Source: Heliopora coerulea
Taxonomy: Eukaryota; Cnidaria; Anthozoa; Scleralcyonacea; Helioporidae
NCBI GenBank assembly: GCA_030142905.1
Contig: JASJOG010000017.1
Coordinates: forward strand, 558,001 to 622,000
DNA length: 64,000 nucleotides
Reading direction: 5' to 3'
In this document: positions 25,479 to 37,900 of the stretch, piece after piece
Layout of the letters: each line of letters starts with the position of its first letter
How positions within the stretch are numbered: the stretch's first letter is position 1
The notes under the pieces: model-generated
What the model saw: the letters and a program-made list of their open reading frames with translations, nothing else
Database searches by the model: none
What the model was told of the DNA's origin: nothing
Position numbers and translations under genes: made by a program

Positions 25479-27805
25479 TATATTGGAGTTGATGAAGAAG
25501 AAGCAATGAGCAGAATTAGTTGGAGAACTGTCATCAAACGTCTGACCTCTTTAACTTAGTTTAAGGGAACCACAGATGTAAAATGGAAGATGATGATGAT
25601 GATGATGATGATATATATAATACACACACATATATAAGATAAAAATAGGCTACTGTGTAGACAGTGTTAAATAGCATAAAAAGTTCAAAGGTTGGTAACC
25701 ACCTTGAGCATTTGAACAAATGTTTGAAGCAAAGGACCTTCATCAGAGAATAAAGCGCATTCTGATACAGGAATAGTAACTGGAAAAGTTTTTGTATGAA
25801 AAGAAGTCACGTGACAAAAAGTAAATGAAATGTGAGAAAAAAACAACAAACAAATCAACTACTGGGTAACAACAAGGCAGTTATTTGCTATTTTTAATGA
25901 TGATTAGCAAACCAGCATTGGGTTAAACCCCCAAAGGTATGGAAATATGAATGCGGTAAATTAAGGGCGAAACAAGGAAAAACAGTGCACAAGCTGAAAA
26001 TGGCCAATTTATTGTCATTACATAGTTGTTGATTAGTTTGTTTTTGTTTCTTGGATTTCATTGATTAACTTGTTGGCACATGACTCCTTTTTGTATAAAA
26101 CCTTTCTAGTTACTATTCCTGTTTCATAACACTTTTCTTTCTCTGAAAAGGTGCCTTTGCTCTAAATGTTAGATTTTTTTGCTATCAGTCTGCAGTTACC
26201 ATCCTTTGAACTTTATATATATGATATATACACAAACCCATTTCATTGAGAAAAGCAAACACATTTTATGGTAATTTTTTGATCTTATTAACAGAAAATC
26301 CCTTAGCATTCCTAGTTTCATAGCTAATTGATGTGCAATACCCCTATTGCAACTTGTAATTTCAATTTCTATTTCACTGCATGTAGCAAACAAATGGATC
26401 TGGTATGGTTTCAGCTTCTGTGACCCACTCAACTTACAGTTTGCAACTAGTACAATCATTTACACTTGTAACATACTAATCATGTAACTTTCAAAAAGTC
26501 TGTTTCCATTCTTACAACAAAAAGGGAACTATGGCATTTTGTAGTTAGATATTCCAGGAGGGCTGTTACTCTTAGCAGGGGCAGCATTAGTCCCTGGTAT
26601 GTATAATGGGATGAACACTTAAGGTACAAAAGTTTGTACACAAACTTAAAAGTTAAAAATTGTGCATTTCACATGATCATTGTAATGCAATCCTCATTAA
26701 TTTTTTTCTCTTGACAATTGTTTTTGCCAACTTTTAAATGAATTCATTTAGTTAGTAAAATGGATTTATTTTGCCTTTTTCATATGGAAATAAGTTATCA
26801 ACCTGGGCAAAGTAAAATAAAGGTTTCATTGAACTTGTGTTTGCAAAGTTTACCAAATGTAAATCTTTCAAAAACAGTGTTGGGTGAACCATGTCATGTT
26901 ATAAGAATATGAGAGAAACATGTGCAATCTTAATGATTAGAAGACACAATTGTACTAATACTGACATACATCATTAACCTGCCTTGCCAAATAATATTGT
27001 CCAGTTTTATGAGGCAATTTAGTACAAATATTTCAAGACTGTACAGTGCATAAACTGCAGTGGTTAATCTTTTAAGACAGTTCACATTTTTAAATATAAT
27101 CTTGCAGTATGGTGAACCCTAAACTAAACCAATGCTCATTCCTAAGGTCACAAGATGAGATGCTGGTCTATCAGAGCTATTAAAGAGGTGAGGTGAAATA
27201 AACCCCATACAAAATCACAATAAAAATTTTAAAAATAATGAAACATTGGAGTTGCTTTGGAGAACAAATGATCAGCTTACTGTGATAGCCAAACTGTCAA
27301 ACTAAAACAAAATATGTGAAGGAAAGCACTACCTAGTAAATAGACTATAATGAAATAGTAACTGCTGATATTCTTTTCATAATTTATGTTCACATGAATG
27401 ATGATATCAAACTTTATGGAGTAGTTATTACCCATAATGTTGTAAGGGGATTGGTGCCTAGCAGTTTGATTGGCTCATAATCTTGTCCTGAAGTGATAAT
27501 AACAAATTGCATATGCAAAAATGCCTTTTTAACCAAAATTACAGCCACCATGGATAGGAAGAACAATTTATGATCATGGGTTCAGAATAATAACAGGCTT
27601 TTTGTTACCATGCATTCCTTGGTACAAAATCTGCCAAATTGGATGGCTAAACTGAAAAGAATGTACAGTAAACACAATCAAAAACAAAATAATGCTAACC
27701 ATTGAAGCACAGTTTCCTTTTGTTTTGGATGTTCTCTTGGGTGGTTTGCAATCCAGCTTGGCAGATTTTGTGTCAATGATGCATTCATGCAAATGAGCCA
27801 TTGAA

Positions 27806-28120
27806 ACCTCACATCAATGCATGTTTTAATTTATCTAAAAAAATTAAGCAAGTTCAGTATATGGACGTGGTAGTGTCATGGTAGCTTTAGCTTGCAAGCC
27901 AGTACACAACTAACTTTTGCACACAAAATTATTTTGGTTAGAACCACCTGAGCACAGTGAGAAAGGGATTAATAGTAAGTCAATCTGTAGAAACACCTCT
28001 TTATTAATAACTCATGGAATGAATTTAGAGGAGAATTATTCAACTCAATATGAAAAGCATTTAGAACATTCCCTATCACATTACAAATCAAAATGACTAT
28101 AGGCTGGGTTTCCAGATACT
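27806..28120. repeat. Dispersed repeat, CpG-decayed copy
   Basis: Diverged partner of 14763-15085. Many positions that are CG in that copy read TG or CA here, consistent with its location in the CpG-depleted domain. Confidence 0.45.
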
Positions 28121-28139
28121 GATTTCAGATACTGTAAAG

Positions 28140-28200
28140 CAGGAGTGTGCAACATGCAGCTCACAGGCCACGTGCAGCTTGCAAGAGTTGTTTATAAGGG
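28140..28200. mobile_element. hAT terminus fragment, CpG-decayed
   Basis: CAGGAGTGTGCAACATGCAG followed by CTCACAGGCCACGTGCAGC is the same GC-rich hAT end as at 1854, with CG sites changed to CA or TG. No partner end was located. Confidence 0.45.
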
Positions 28201-30189
28201 TCTGCATATACTTGTGAATTGAAAAATAAATACTGTCTATATTATAAATTAGAAACTTTTATTGGTAATTTAGGTCATGTATTGTTTTGATAATGGCTTA
28301 CAAAGCAATAAAACAATATAGTTCTGAAACAATGCTGTCGCTAATTACCTTACTTTCATTCATTGTATAGCAGTCATTTTTATTTTTATCTGATGATGTA
28401 ACCTCTAGTATATAAGTAGCTATCTTTTATTAGTCCTGTACCTGTCAAAGACCACAGTCTAGTGGCTGAAAGCTTGTCCAAATAAAAACTTTCTAGTCAG
28501 AGAACGTCTCTTCATTTAAAATATATTCCTTTACCTGACCGTGCTTCTTCTACATTTACTTTGGAAATGTTACTCAACTGATGCATTAAGTGATTATGCT
28601 AAGAAATCCATGAATAAATTTACTGGTAAATGAAATTAAGGTACTGAAGTGTAATGCAATGCTATGTGGAGATATGGCATTTCAATATAAAAAAAAAAAA
28701 CCAACCCAAAAAAAGTTTTTAATAAAGGACCTGTAAAGAAGCTGTTTTCTCTGGCTTATTTATACCAGTATGTGATCAATATTGATACTGTATTTCATTT
28801 ATTCTTGAAAGTATAAAACTCATTTTATGGTTTTATGGTCATTTATCTTTGGAGGGGTAATGATAAGTATATGAGATAAACAGACTATAATATAATAACT
28901 ATAGTACAGAAATTCAAATCTGATATTAACATTAGCTACCTCTAACATGCTGTAATTTTGTATGTAATTTGGATTGCTGACATGTTGCATTACAACTTGC
29001 CACATGCAACACTCCATCACATCATTCAATTTTGGTTTTATTTTCCTTTGCAAATTGCAAATCATGAATTTTACTGAGATTCCTACTTACATGACCTGAC
29101 TTGCAAAAATTTGCCAGGTAACAGAACATGTTGCACTTGTAGCAAACAAGGTTAGATTTTGCATTAAGCTAATCACTGTTTGTTTACATCTGTATGAAGG
29201 GCCAGTCAGATTGTTTTAAATATATTAAGGCTATCAAAAATCATAATGTGCAAGTGAAGGAGTACATGATTTGAAACCTCATATACTTACAGATTTTCCA
29301 TTTGTATGTTCTAAACCAAATTTTCTGGTATACTATGATTTTTTATGAAATTCCTTGGATGGATAAGCAATTTATTGTTTAGTGGCTGAGAAATGTGCAT
29401 TCAAATGGCAGCCTACAAGATGCTTGCAATTGGGATGACAGAGTAAACCACTTTTTTCAGAAACTTTCCATTAATGTTTTACAATGCTTTTTGTTTTCTC
29501 ACTTTACAATTGTTAACACATTAATTCCTGTGTTATATATACTATACACCTGACCTAATAAACCTTCAGTTGATTCAGTTGATTTTGTAAATCGCCAATG
29601 GCCATATAATTATTTTCATTTTCAGTTTGTATACAAATAACTCTCTTGCTTGTGTGTTATTGTGTTTACCACACAAGTTTGTGCAGTATTAGTGTAAAAT
29701 AGTGAATGAAACATCTAAACCTTGATCAGGTTTATAAAAAGTATTATAAATATTAAAGATACTTTACTATTAAAAGTATTGTTCTATGTAATTGTCTTGA
29801 ATTATCTAGTTGGCCTGCTATTGTTTTTGCCAAGTTCATTAGTTTTCCACCACAAATGGCATGATTTATAGTATTTCTTGAGTCCTTGTTCTTTACTAAT
29901 TTTATTTTACTATACATGTAAGGATTTACTTGAGTTAAAAATGCCTAAATATAAGAATGTATGCAATAATTGTTTACATGACAATTGGTCAACCTTAGGG
30001 CACGTGGCTTATCTCATGTGATGCATTTCACAGTAATTTTTATTAAGTAGGAATTTGACACAAAATTACCTTGTGTAAACCATGATTGTAGAGCCTGTCT
30101 TCAACAATGCCTAAAAAAGCATGTTTTCATGAAGTGCCTCTCTTTTAAGCTATGGTGATATAATCAAATAAAAAATTGATTAATGGATT

Positions 30190-31231
30190 AAAACATAATG
30201 CAAATAAAAGTATCTTGACAAACTGGATATTCTAAGTTAGGTCAAGACAATTGAGAGAATCAGTAATATTTTGACTTTATTAAAAAGTGATCATCATACT
30301 AATTAAATTACAACATATACCTGCAGTCTTCACATAGGTTATATGCATGACATCATCTGTTGATTTACAGCTCAAAGACCTGGCAGTGGGTGGTGTGAGT
30401 TAATGAGTTATAGACAACAGCTGCAGTGAGAGGATACATGAAATAAGTTTTATTCACCAGAGTTGATCATTGGCCTATATGCTGGCATAGAACTCTCACT
30501 TTTCTCTTAATTATTTTCTTACTTCCTCTCACTGCAGCTGCTATCTAACTCATTAACTGACAGTGCCCACTATGGGGTCTTTGTGCTGTATGTAAATTAA
30601 CAGATGATGTCATGCATATAACCTATGTTAAGACTGTGGATATTAACCAAGGATTTACCAGGTGGGAATCATAGTCGTAGGATGAATATTAATGCCCAGC
30701 TCAAAATTCGAATGTGAATAGTCATAACAGGATAAAACATGACAAATAACAAAACATGTTAGTTTAAACAAGCTTTACTGACGTTTCGTTGCTAACACGC
30801 AACATTTTCAAAGTAACATAGATGATGGATAAGGTAAGGTTATAAATACGATGTTTACGAGGTGTGAAAATTAATTAGTCAATGAGAGATATATATACAT
30901 TTTCACACCTTGTAAATATCGTATTTATAGCCTTACCTTATCCATCATCTATATTACTTTGAAAATGTTGCGCGTTAGCAACGAAACATCAGTAAAGCTT
31001 GTTTAAACTAACATGTTTTGTTATTTGTTGTGTTTTATCCTGTTATGGCTACTTACATTTGAATTTTGAGCTGGGCATTAATATTCATCCTAAGACTGTG
31101 GATATTTGTTGTAATTTAATTGGCCTGATGATGACTTGGTAATACAGTCAAAAAATCACTGATTCTCTCAATCATCTTGATCTAACTAGAATATCCAGTT
31201 TTTCAAGATGCTTTTATTTGGATTATGTTTT
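30190..31231. mobile_element. Large foldback element with a nested insertion
   Basis: The left arm, 30190-30433, is inverted in the right arm, which is split into 30521-30644 and 31091-31231. Examples are AAACATAATGCAAATAAAAG against CTTTTATTTGGATTATGTTT, and GATGACATCATCTGTT-type segments on both sides. The loop (30434-30520) has no ORF. The break in the right arm coincides with the inner element at 30645-31090. Confidence 0.8.
30645..31090. mobile_element. Inner foldback, Penelope-type ends, 16-bp TSD
   Basis: It is flanked by TAAGACTGTGGATATT at 30629-30644 and at 31091-31106. The intact left arm of the outer element shows only one copy of this site, so it is a true duplication. Arms of about 190 bp (from 30681 and to 31090) are nearly perfect inverses around a 26-nt loop. 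Each arm carries AGCAACGAAACGTCAGTAAA or a near copy, like the GAAACGTCAG segment of the hammerhead-like motifs. About 36 unpaired bases precede the left arm. Confidence 0.75.
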
Positions 31232-31891
31232 GTTTCATACTATTTCAAACTGTTGGTTGGTATTGGTTTTTATATGACAGTAGATTCTGATACATTGTTT
31301 ACTTTCATAGTAAATAAATTTAGACTCAGTGCACAGAACTAATGTCAATATTGTTGTGCAGTATGAACACTTATTGTGTTGAAGAACTGGTCACAATAAT
31401 GAGTATTGAGCATTGTATTAGCAGGCCAGTTGACAGCTCTAGTTGTACTCAACCAGCTAGGACTGACCACTGTGGATTAACTGGAAAATGATTGTTAGTG
31501 TTTAATTTTGTTGCTTGGTCTGCCAACTGCAATGGCTCCAATTGTTGATGTTTATTCTCACAACTGTACACCAGTACCTGATTATTGACAGTCAACTTAA
31601 TGGTTGATGAACTGCCTAAGTGAATTGAAGCACAATACATTTAATGTTAGTAAAAATTAGTGTTTTGAAGAAGTTGTTCATTAGAGAGTGAAACAAATTT
31701 CTCTCTATATGGCATAAATGTTAGTTTGTTTCTAACTTCATTTTTGAAAGTTCATCAATCTTTTACCATTTTACAGATTATTTTGGAATACCAATGCTGC
31801 ATTCAACTTCCCATTTTATAATTGCTATTCCCTACAAAATTCAATCCACATTTGTTTATGTTAGATGTTTTAGATAAAATAAGATGCAGAC

Positions 31892-31968
31892 ATGGAAGAA
31901 ACCAGGAAAGAGGTTACTGGCAAAACATTTCATTTGAGAGTGCGGAATCATGCTTCAGCCATTTCAGG
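31892..31968 (+). CDS. RAP1-like exon 1 (first coding)
   Basis: ATG followed by 25 codons ([12 protein letters not shown]...) and two bases of a split glycine codon. The donor is GTAATG. An in-frame TAA lies three codons upstream. This exon reads straight into the Myb exon. It may not be the first exon if GATGCAG just upstream is used as an acceptor. Confidence 0.7.
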
Positions 31969-34900
31969 GTAATGTGAAATATTACCAACAAATTATTTGT
32001 AATCACCTCTGTATTATGTTTGAATTTCTGACCACATGCTAGTGTGTATACTCATGCTAACACACAGCAATAATGTTTTTATACAGGAGAAATTTATACA
32101 CCAAAGAAGAAGACCGGGCCATCAAACAGTATGTTGACCAGTTTCTTCAGGTATCAAGTGATACTTGTTCATTAGCTGGCAATAAATTATGGCAGGAGAT
32201 GGAGGAAAAGAAGGTATATTATGTTACCATAGTTTGCTATGCTTTGTGTCAGTATCCAAATACTCTCAGCAATCATAGGCATAGAATATAAACCAAGGAA
32301 TGACTTTACAGTAATTTGGCACCAGAAATTGGCCATTTGGTCAATTATCATGACCTGAATGCATGTGATCATAATAATCAACTTTAGTTGGGTTTGAAAA
32401 GAGGTTCACTTACAGGTACTGTGATAGCTGAGCAGGCTTGCTTGGGCTGAGATCCCAACATTGCTAATTTTGGTTTTGTTTGTCTACCCAGACAGATCAA
32501 ACTAGGAAGGCAGGAAAATATCCCTTGGAACATTTGTAAAATAATATCCCGGTTGAACATATGGAAATTCCATAGTTGATCATTTGCAAATTTCCAAGGA
32601 AGTAGGCAACAAATTAACTTTTCAAGTGAATTAAAACAGCTTCTGTTGACTAATATAAAACTGTCTGAAAGTTTTCAAAGTTATCAAGCTAATTAGTCAA
32701 ATTTCCAACCAAGTTTGGTGCTTAAACAGGTGAACTCAAGCGGCACTAATTTCGAGTTGTTGTGACACAGGACAAAAGACCTGTGATGTAGCACTAAACA
32801 TGTATTTTAGTGTTGTGTGTTTTGGGCATTTCTGGAGTTGCAATGACCTGGCAATTTACTTGCGCTATCCTGGGAGCAGTTTACAATTCAATTCATCACT
32901 ACCTGAAACAGAGTTGATTAGGTTGACATACTGTTCCTATTCACATTCTCCCAATGAATTTCCCGTTGGGATGAGTTTCTAAGAAGCAGTCGATTTCTTT
33001 TGATACGTGCAATAGCCCGCGCACGCATTCACGCACGCATGCAAAGAATGTGTGCGCTGGCATCAACTTACCGTATTTTCTCGATTAAACGCCCCTGGCG
33101 TTTATTTAAAAATCAGCATTTTGGGCCCGGCGTTTATCAATGAGATGTGATTATCATCTACAGTTTAATGCAGTAATACAAGATCTGTAACAAACAGAAC
33201 AGAAAGAATATAGGACCAATATAGAAACAAGTAAATGTCATCGATACAAAGTTAATGCTAACAAACAGAAGTGATCACTGATGTGCCGGTACAATGCAAT
33301 TCAACGCCAGTCCTAAGCATGCCAACTTTACTTGTCAAAAAAACCTTGACCAACCGACAACTGAAAGATGACCCTGTTTTCGGAATTTGCTTTCTTTTAT
33401 ATTACTTGTCAAGTTGTAAGAATAGATGACAATGCCCTGCGGGGCATGTCTTCCTGCAAAACGCGCGTGATCACTTGTGCAACGCGGGCTTGTGCTCTTC
33501 TCGCTTTCCTCAGCTAAGTGGTATTAGGCCTTTATCCTGCATAATACGCTATTATACGCAGCTAATATTTCTTATGGCAACCCAAGGAGACAAGGAAACA
33601 TTTGAATTTGATTGCTATGTGCGAGGGTATCACGTCACCGAAAAACACTGGAAAGATATTGGTGTTGGGGAATGTCTGATTGTATGCCGTGAAGAAAACA
33701 AGTACGACCCTTGTGCGATGGCTGTTTACTGTGAACTTGGTCCTAGTGACCAGAAGATAAATGTCGGACACATCTCTGTCAAGCTCTCATCCACTCTTCG
33801 CTTCTTCGTGAAACATGGAGGGTGTATTTCCCCTAAAGTGAGGCAGGAAACCTACCGAGCAAGCAACCTGGAACAAGGCGGCCTTGAAGTCCGGCTTATC
33901 GTTCAATGCGCGATATTGTCCCAGAAAGGACAAATTATAAAAAGACTGATATTCTAAACAAGCGTTGGAGGGATCGTCGCGATTTCAAAGACAGTGAGCA
34001 CTATAACACAAGAAAGAAAGTGCATCTGTAATGTATACAACACGAACCCGAACATTACTATGTTTTATTTTGTTGTGTAGCATCCTAGTTGTTATGCCGC
34101 AGCTTTTCCTTTAAACATTTATTAAACTTACCAAAGAGGCATACTAGTTTTGTGGTAGCTGTGCTATTCAAAAGATATACTCTTACTTGTAAGGTCGACC
34201 GCAAATACACACCGAGACCTCGATTAAGCGCTGCGGGCCTCGATTAAACGCCCCAGGCGTTTATGTAAAACTCGTCCACATGAACCCGGCGTTTAATCGA
34301 GAAAATACGGTATACTGGATTTCCATTATGCGAATATAGTCGCCCGAGCGACTGTTCTATTGTTAAAATTGAATAGTTTCTCACTTAATCCCCCACCTGA
34401 GAGATCGTAAAAGAAAAAGAAAAAAGTTACCCGCGTGACTATGTTCGCTAAATGGAAATCCACCTCTATCATTTCTTACAATCTTACTGTGTTTACATGA
34501 CCGACCATTTTACACGGGGCGAGAAAATCCGTCTACATTTACAAGGCTTCAAAATTGACACCCTGAGACCACTGAAATATGATTGGTGCATTTCCCACTT
34601 TCCAGTTCTGCAGCCAATCATATTTCCATAAGATCGTAAAAGCACAAGTGCTAATATAAATATTTGCTTAATATCGCTTGTAAATAACCTATCATCATTT
34701 GCACTGAAGATGGCTAGAGTTTTGCCGAAACATGTATGTAATAAAGAAATTTATCGTTTACTTGAAGTTTATACAATCATATTTCACTGATTCAACAATG
34801 CCAATTTCAACCCCCATGCCACAGATAATCGGTTTTGGTAATGGTGTTCTTCATGTCTCATTGCCATCAAAGAAGTTACGTGTAAATGTACATGTGTTTT

Positions 34901-37900
34901 AGATGAAAGTAAGTTTTCAAGTGTCAGAATCGTAATGTACAGTGAAGAATATATTTTAAGATCCAGTTGATACAGGTTGGCGAAAATGCAACTGATGAGA
35001 TACATATTTTGGAAATGTGAGAGCTTGGAGATACCTTGAATGACATAGGAACGTTCGTCAAGCTCCGTCCTCAGAAAAACGATTTCTGAGCCCCAGACGG
35101 GGATCGAATCCGCAACCTTCTGATAACCACATATATCTCACATCATTATTAACATATAATGGCTTTCGCTTAGGTCGCACATATTGGTCGAACTTGCACC
35201 TTAGCTCACCATCTGAGTCTTGGTAGCTCAATGGTTAAAGCGCCTCACCGGTCATTAGGAGGTTGCAGGTTCGATCCCCATCTGGGGCTCAAAAATCGTT
35301 TTTCTAAGGTTAGAGTTTGACGAACGTTCAACTGTCATTCAAAAATGGAATGCTTGGGCTTCCAGCTGGAAGTCAAACCCACGACCCTGTGAATCTGGTG
35401 CAGTTCTCTGCCGGGTGAGGTTTGAAGCCCATTGCCGAGAGCGTGGTCATGGAATTTCTTCTGCACTGTCTTCAACTGCTGATAATGAGTTTAAATGTTA
35501 AATATTCCTTTTATATTAATCAAAGAAGTTGTTTGGAATGCTTTTCACCACGAATATGATTCAAAAACATTTTCCCGTTCAGATGAATTTACCATAAACT
35601 CAAAGACTAAGAAATTTCGGTAACCGCTGAGTATTATAAAATACAAAACAACGGATACTCCGATTATTGTAAACATTTTATTCGAGGTTTCCACTAGCTT
35701 GTAGTCATCATCCTTTGTTTTGTATTACAGTGACTTTGGAATAGTAATTGCGAAAGGATAACTTTAATTAAAATAATCGAACCTTGGTGTATTAATTAGA
35801 TTTTGAAAGTAATATAAAGTTAGATTTGGACAAATCTTTTCTCATGATATACGCTGATTGATTTTGAGACGTCATTTAAAGTCCTCCGATGTGGACTTAG
35901 CAGAGGTGTCTGGTACTCAATCAGTTTGCTTTTTTTCGTTTGTTTTATTTATAACAGGTCACTAATCGCACATGGAGGTCAATGCGTGACAGATATCTGA
36001 AGTACATCAGACAGAAACCAGGTTGTACAGTCAAACCTTCAGAAGACGAACCTGATAGCAGTGGTAAGGCATTTACGTTACTTCTTGTACACTTGCTGTA
36101 CATGGAGCAGGATTCGATCTTTGGTAGCCTTGCCCAACCCACTACCGTAGAGCTGTACTTGACTTGACTCTAGATTCAATGTATCCCACGAGAAGACCTT
36201 CAATCCTATAGCCATGCTAAAACTAGAGTACGTACACTGTAATTGCCATAAACAACTGTTCCCAATCGTTAACTCGCAGTCCTATACCTGAGCGAGTGTT
36301 CATTTCGGGTGTGAACGGTGGGGACAATATCTTGTAAAAATACTGATCTTATCTAAGGTACGAGAAGCATATCTGCCTTCGACCGCATCAGTAAGTTAAA
36401 GCGCTTCGTTCGGTAATCGTCGTTTTGTGTGATTCTGGATGGACATAGATGAAAGACCCTTATGGACGAGTGAACCTAGGTCACTTATGCATGATGATAA
36501 ATGACCTGTCCCGAGATAAGTGACTCTTACGGGGAACTGAAACTTACTCTTACCCTAATCCAAACACTGGACCTAATTCTTACTGTAATCCTAACCCTAA
36601 CATTGTTGGACACGTGGGTCATTCCTTCCTGAGGGTGTCCCCGGAAAAAAATGGGGTTTGATGCCTCCGAGCCAGTGGTAACTGCTTTTGAGGTGACCAG
36701 GACATAAGTGGCGGAGCAGGTGTGACTATTGCGACCATGGTCGCACCAATAATTTCCCCAGTGTCCAAAAAAATTCATCAGGTTGTGTAATGTCTTAACC
36801 TTTTTATACCAAAAACAGAGCTTTAGAAATTTTTGAGAAAAGTAATAGCAATAAAAGTAACTCATTGACGTGGAAGCATGCAATAACCAATGGAGAAACT
36901 TAAACAGAATCTCTCGCTCCTCAAAAACTACCCTCAGCATATGAACAAAACGCGCTTACCAAAGAAAACGTAAGCATGGAAGTTGCCTGACCAATTTCTT
37001 GTACACTCTCGCCAGTCCCCTCATGCCGCGGAGTTTGTCTTTGGGTCACCCTCGTCAAACCGACTTCCCATGCCGTTAGGTCGCACCAATCGTAATATGC
37101 TTTCGCCACCCCTGTAGGGTCACTCTTTTCTGGGGTCACTCATTCCCGTCACGCCGACACCTTGCGGCGTCTATTGCCTCCATTTGCATACGCGTTAGTA
37201 GGCGTCTTACGTCCACAGAACACGCCAGGGTTAGGAAAGCCTTGTTGATGCAAATGGTTGTGTACGCACTATCGTAGTTAACGTTAGGCACATCGTAAGA
37301 AAGCTTGCAATGCATCGAGAATGGTAGCTGTTATACAAATTACAAGACAGAAGAATGCACAGACCGAGTTTGCACAGGGCGTATAAAAACATGGACATGT
37401 GTTTTTTTATTCTATTGTGTTTTCTTCATATTGAGCTGTCGCATTATCATTCTCTTGAGTCCTCTGTCTCTCCGACTCTCGAATCTTTTCGGTTTACTGA
37501 TCTACGTTTAAAATAGCTAGTAACCTTTCATCATTTACATCTTATTACTTAGTTTGCTATCGACATTTCAATCTTATTGATCATTTTTGTGTTATGTGAC
37601 TTTTACTAACTTACGAAAAAATTAGATAGTTTTTAATATTACTTCACGTTTCACGCAGACGAAAGGCATTAGCTCGAAATTTCAGTATTTCTCCTCGCTG
37701 GCTTCGAGAGTTCCTTGACCCATTTGGCTTTTTACACGTCGTTCAACAATGTCTACGCAACATTTTAGAGTCTTTCGTGTAGTCATTTCACTAATAAAGT
37801 AAATGGTTTGAACCCGATAGAATCAGTACGTATTGGTAAAAGTTGATCATTGACGTTAGTGTAGTCTTGTGAAAGACTGTGTGAAGACTGACGTTTCGAC

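Larger units (their letters stand above)
21660..32900. other. CpG-depleted domain
   Basis: CG dinucleotides are very rare here compared with both flanks. Between 25970 and 27865 there is none in 1.9 kb. The exceptions are inserted elements (24472-24684, about 30660-31090) and about 24840-25240. TG and CA are abundant. This is the footprint of long-term germline cytosine methylation, which in invertebrates usually marks bodies of constitutively transcribed genes. No gene other than RAP1 exons 1-2 could be recognised inside it. Confidence 0.75.

Noticed and set aside
25301..25559. Open frames across the 25.4 kb repeat
   Set aside because: They are translations of CATA/TA microsatellite.
35217..35290. 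A functional tRNA gene
   Set aside because: A and B boxes are present, but the acceptor stem does not pair and the sequence runs on into a SINE body shared with other copies.
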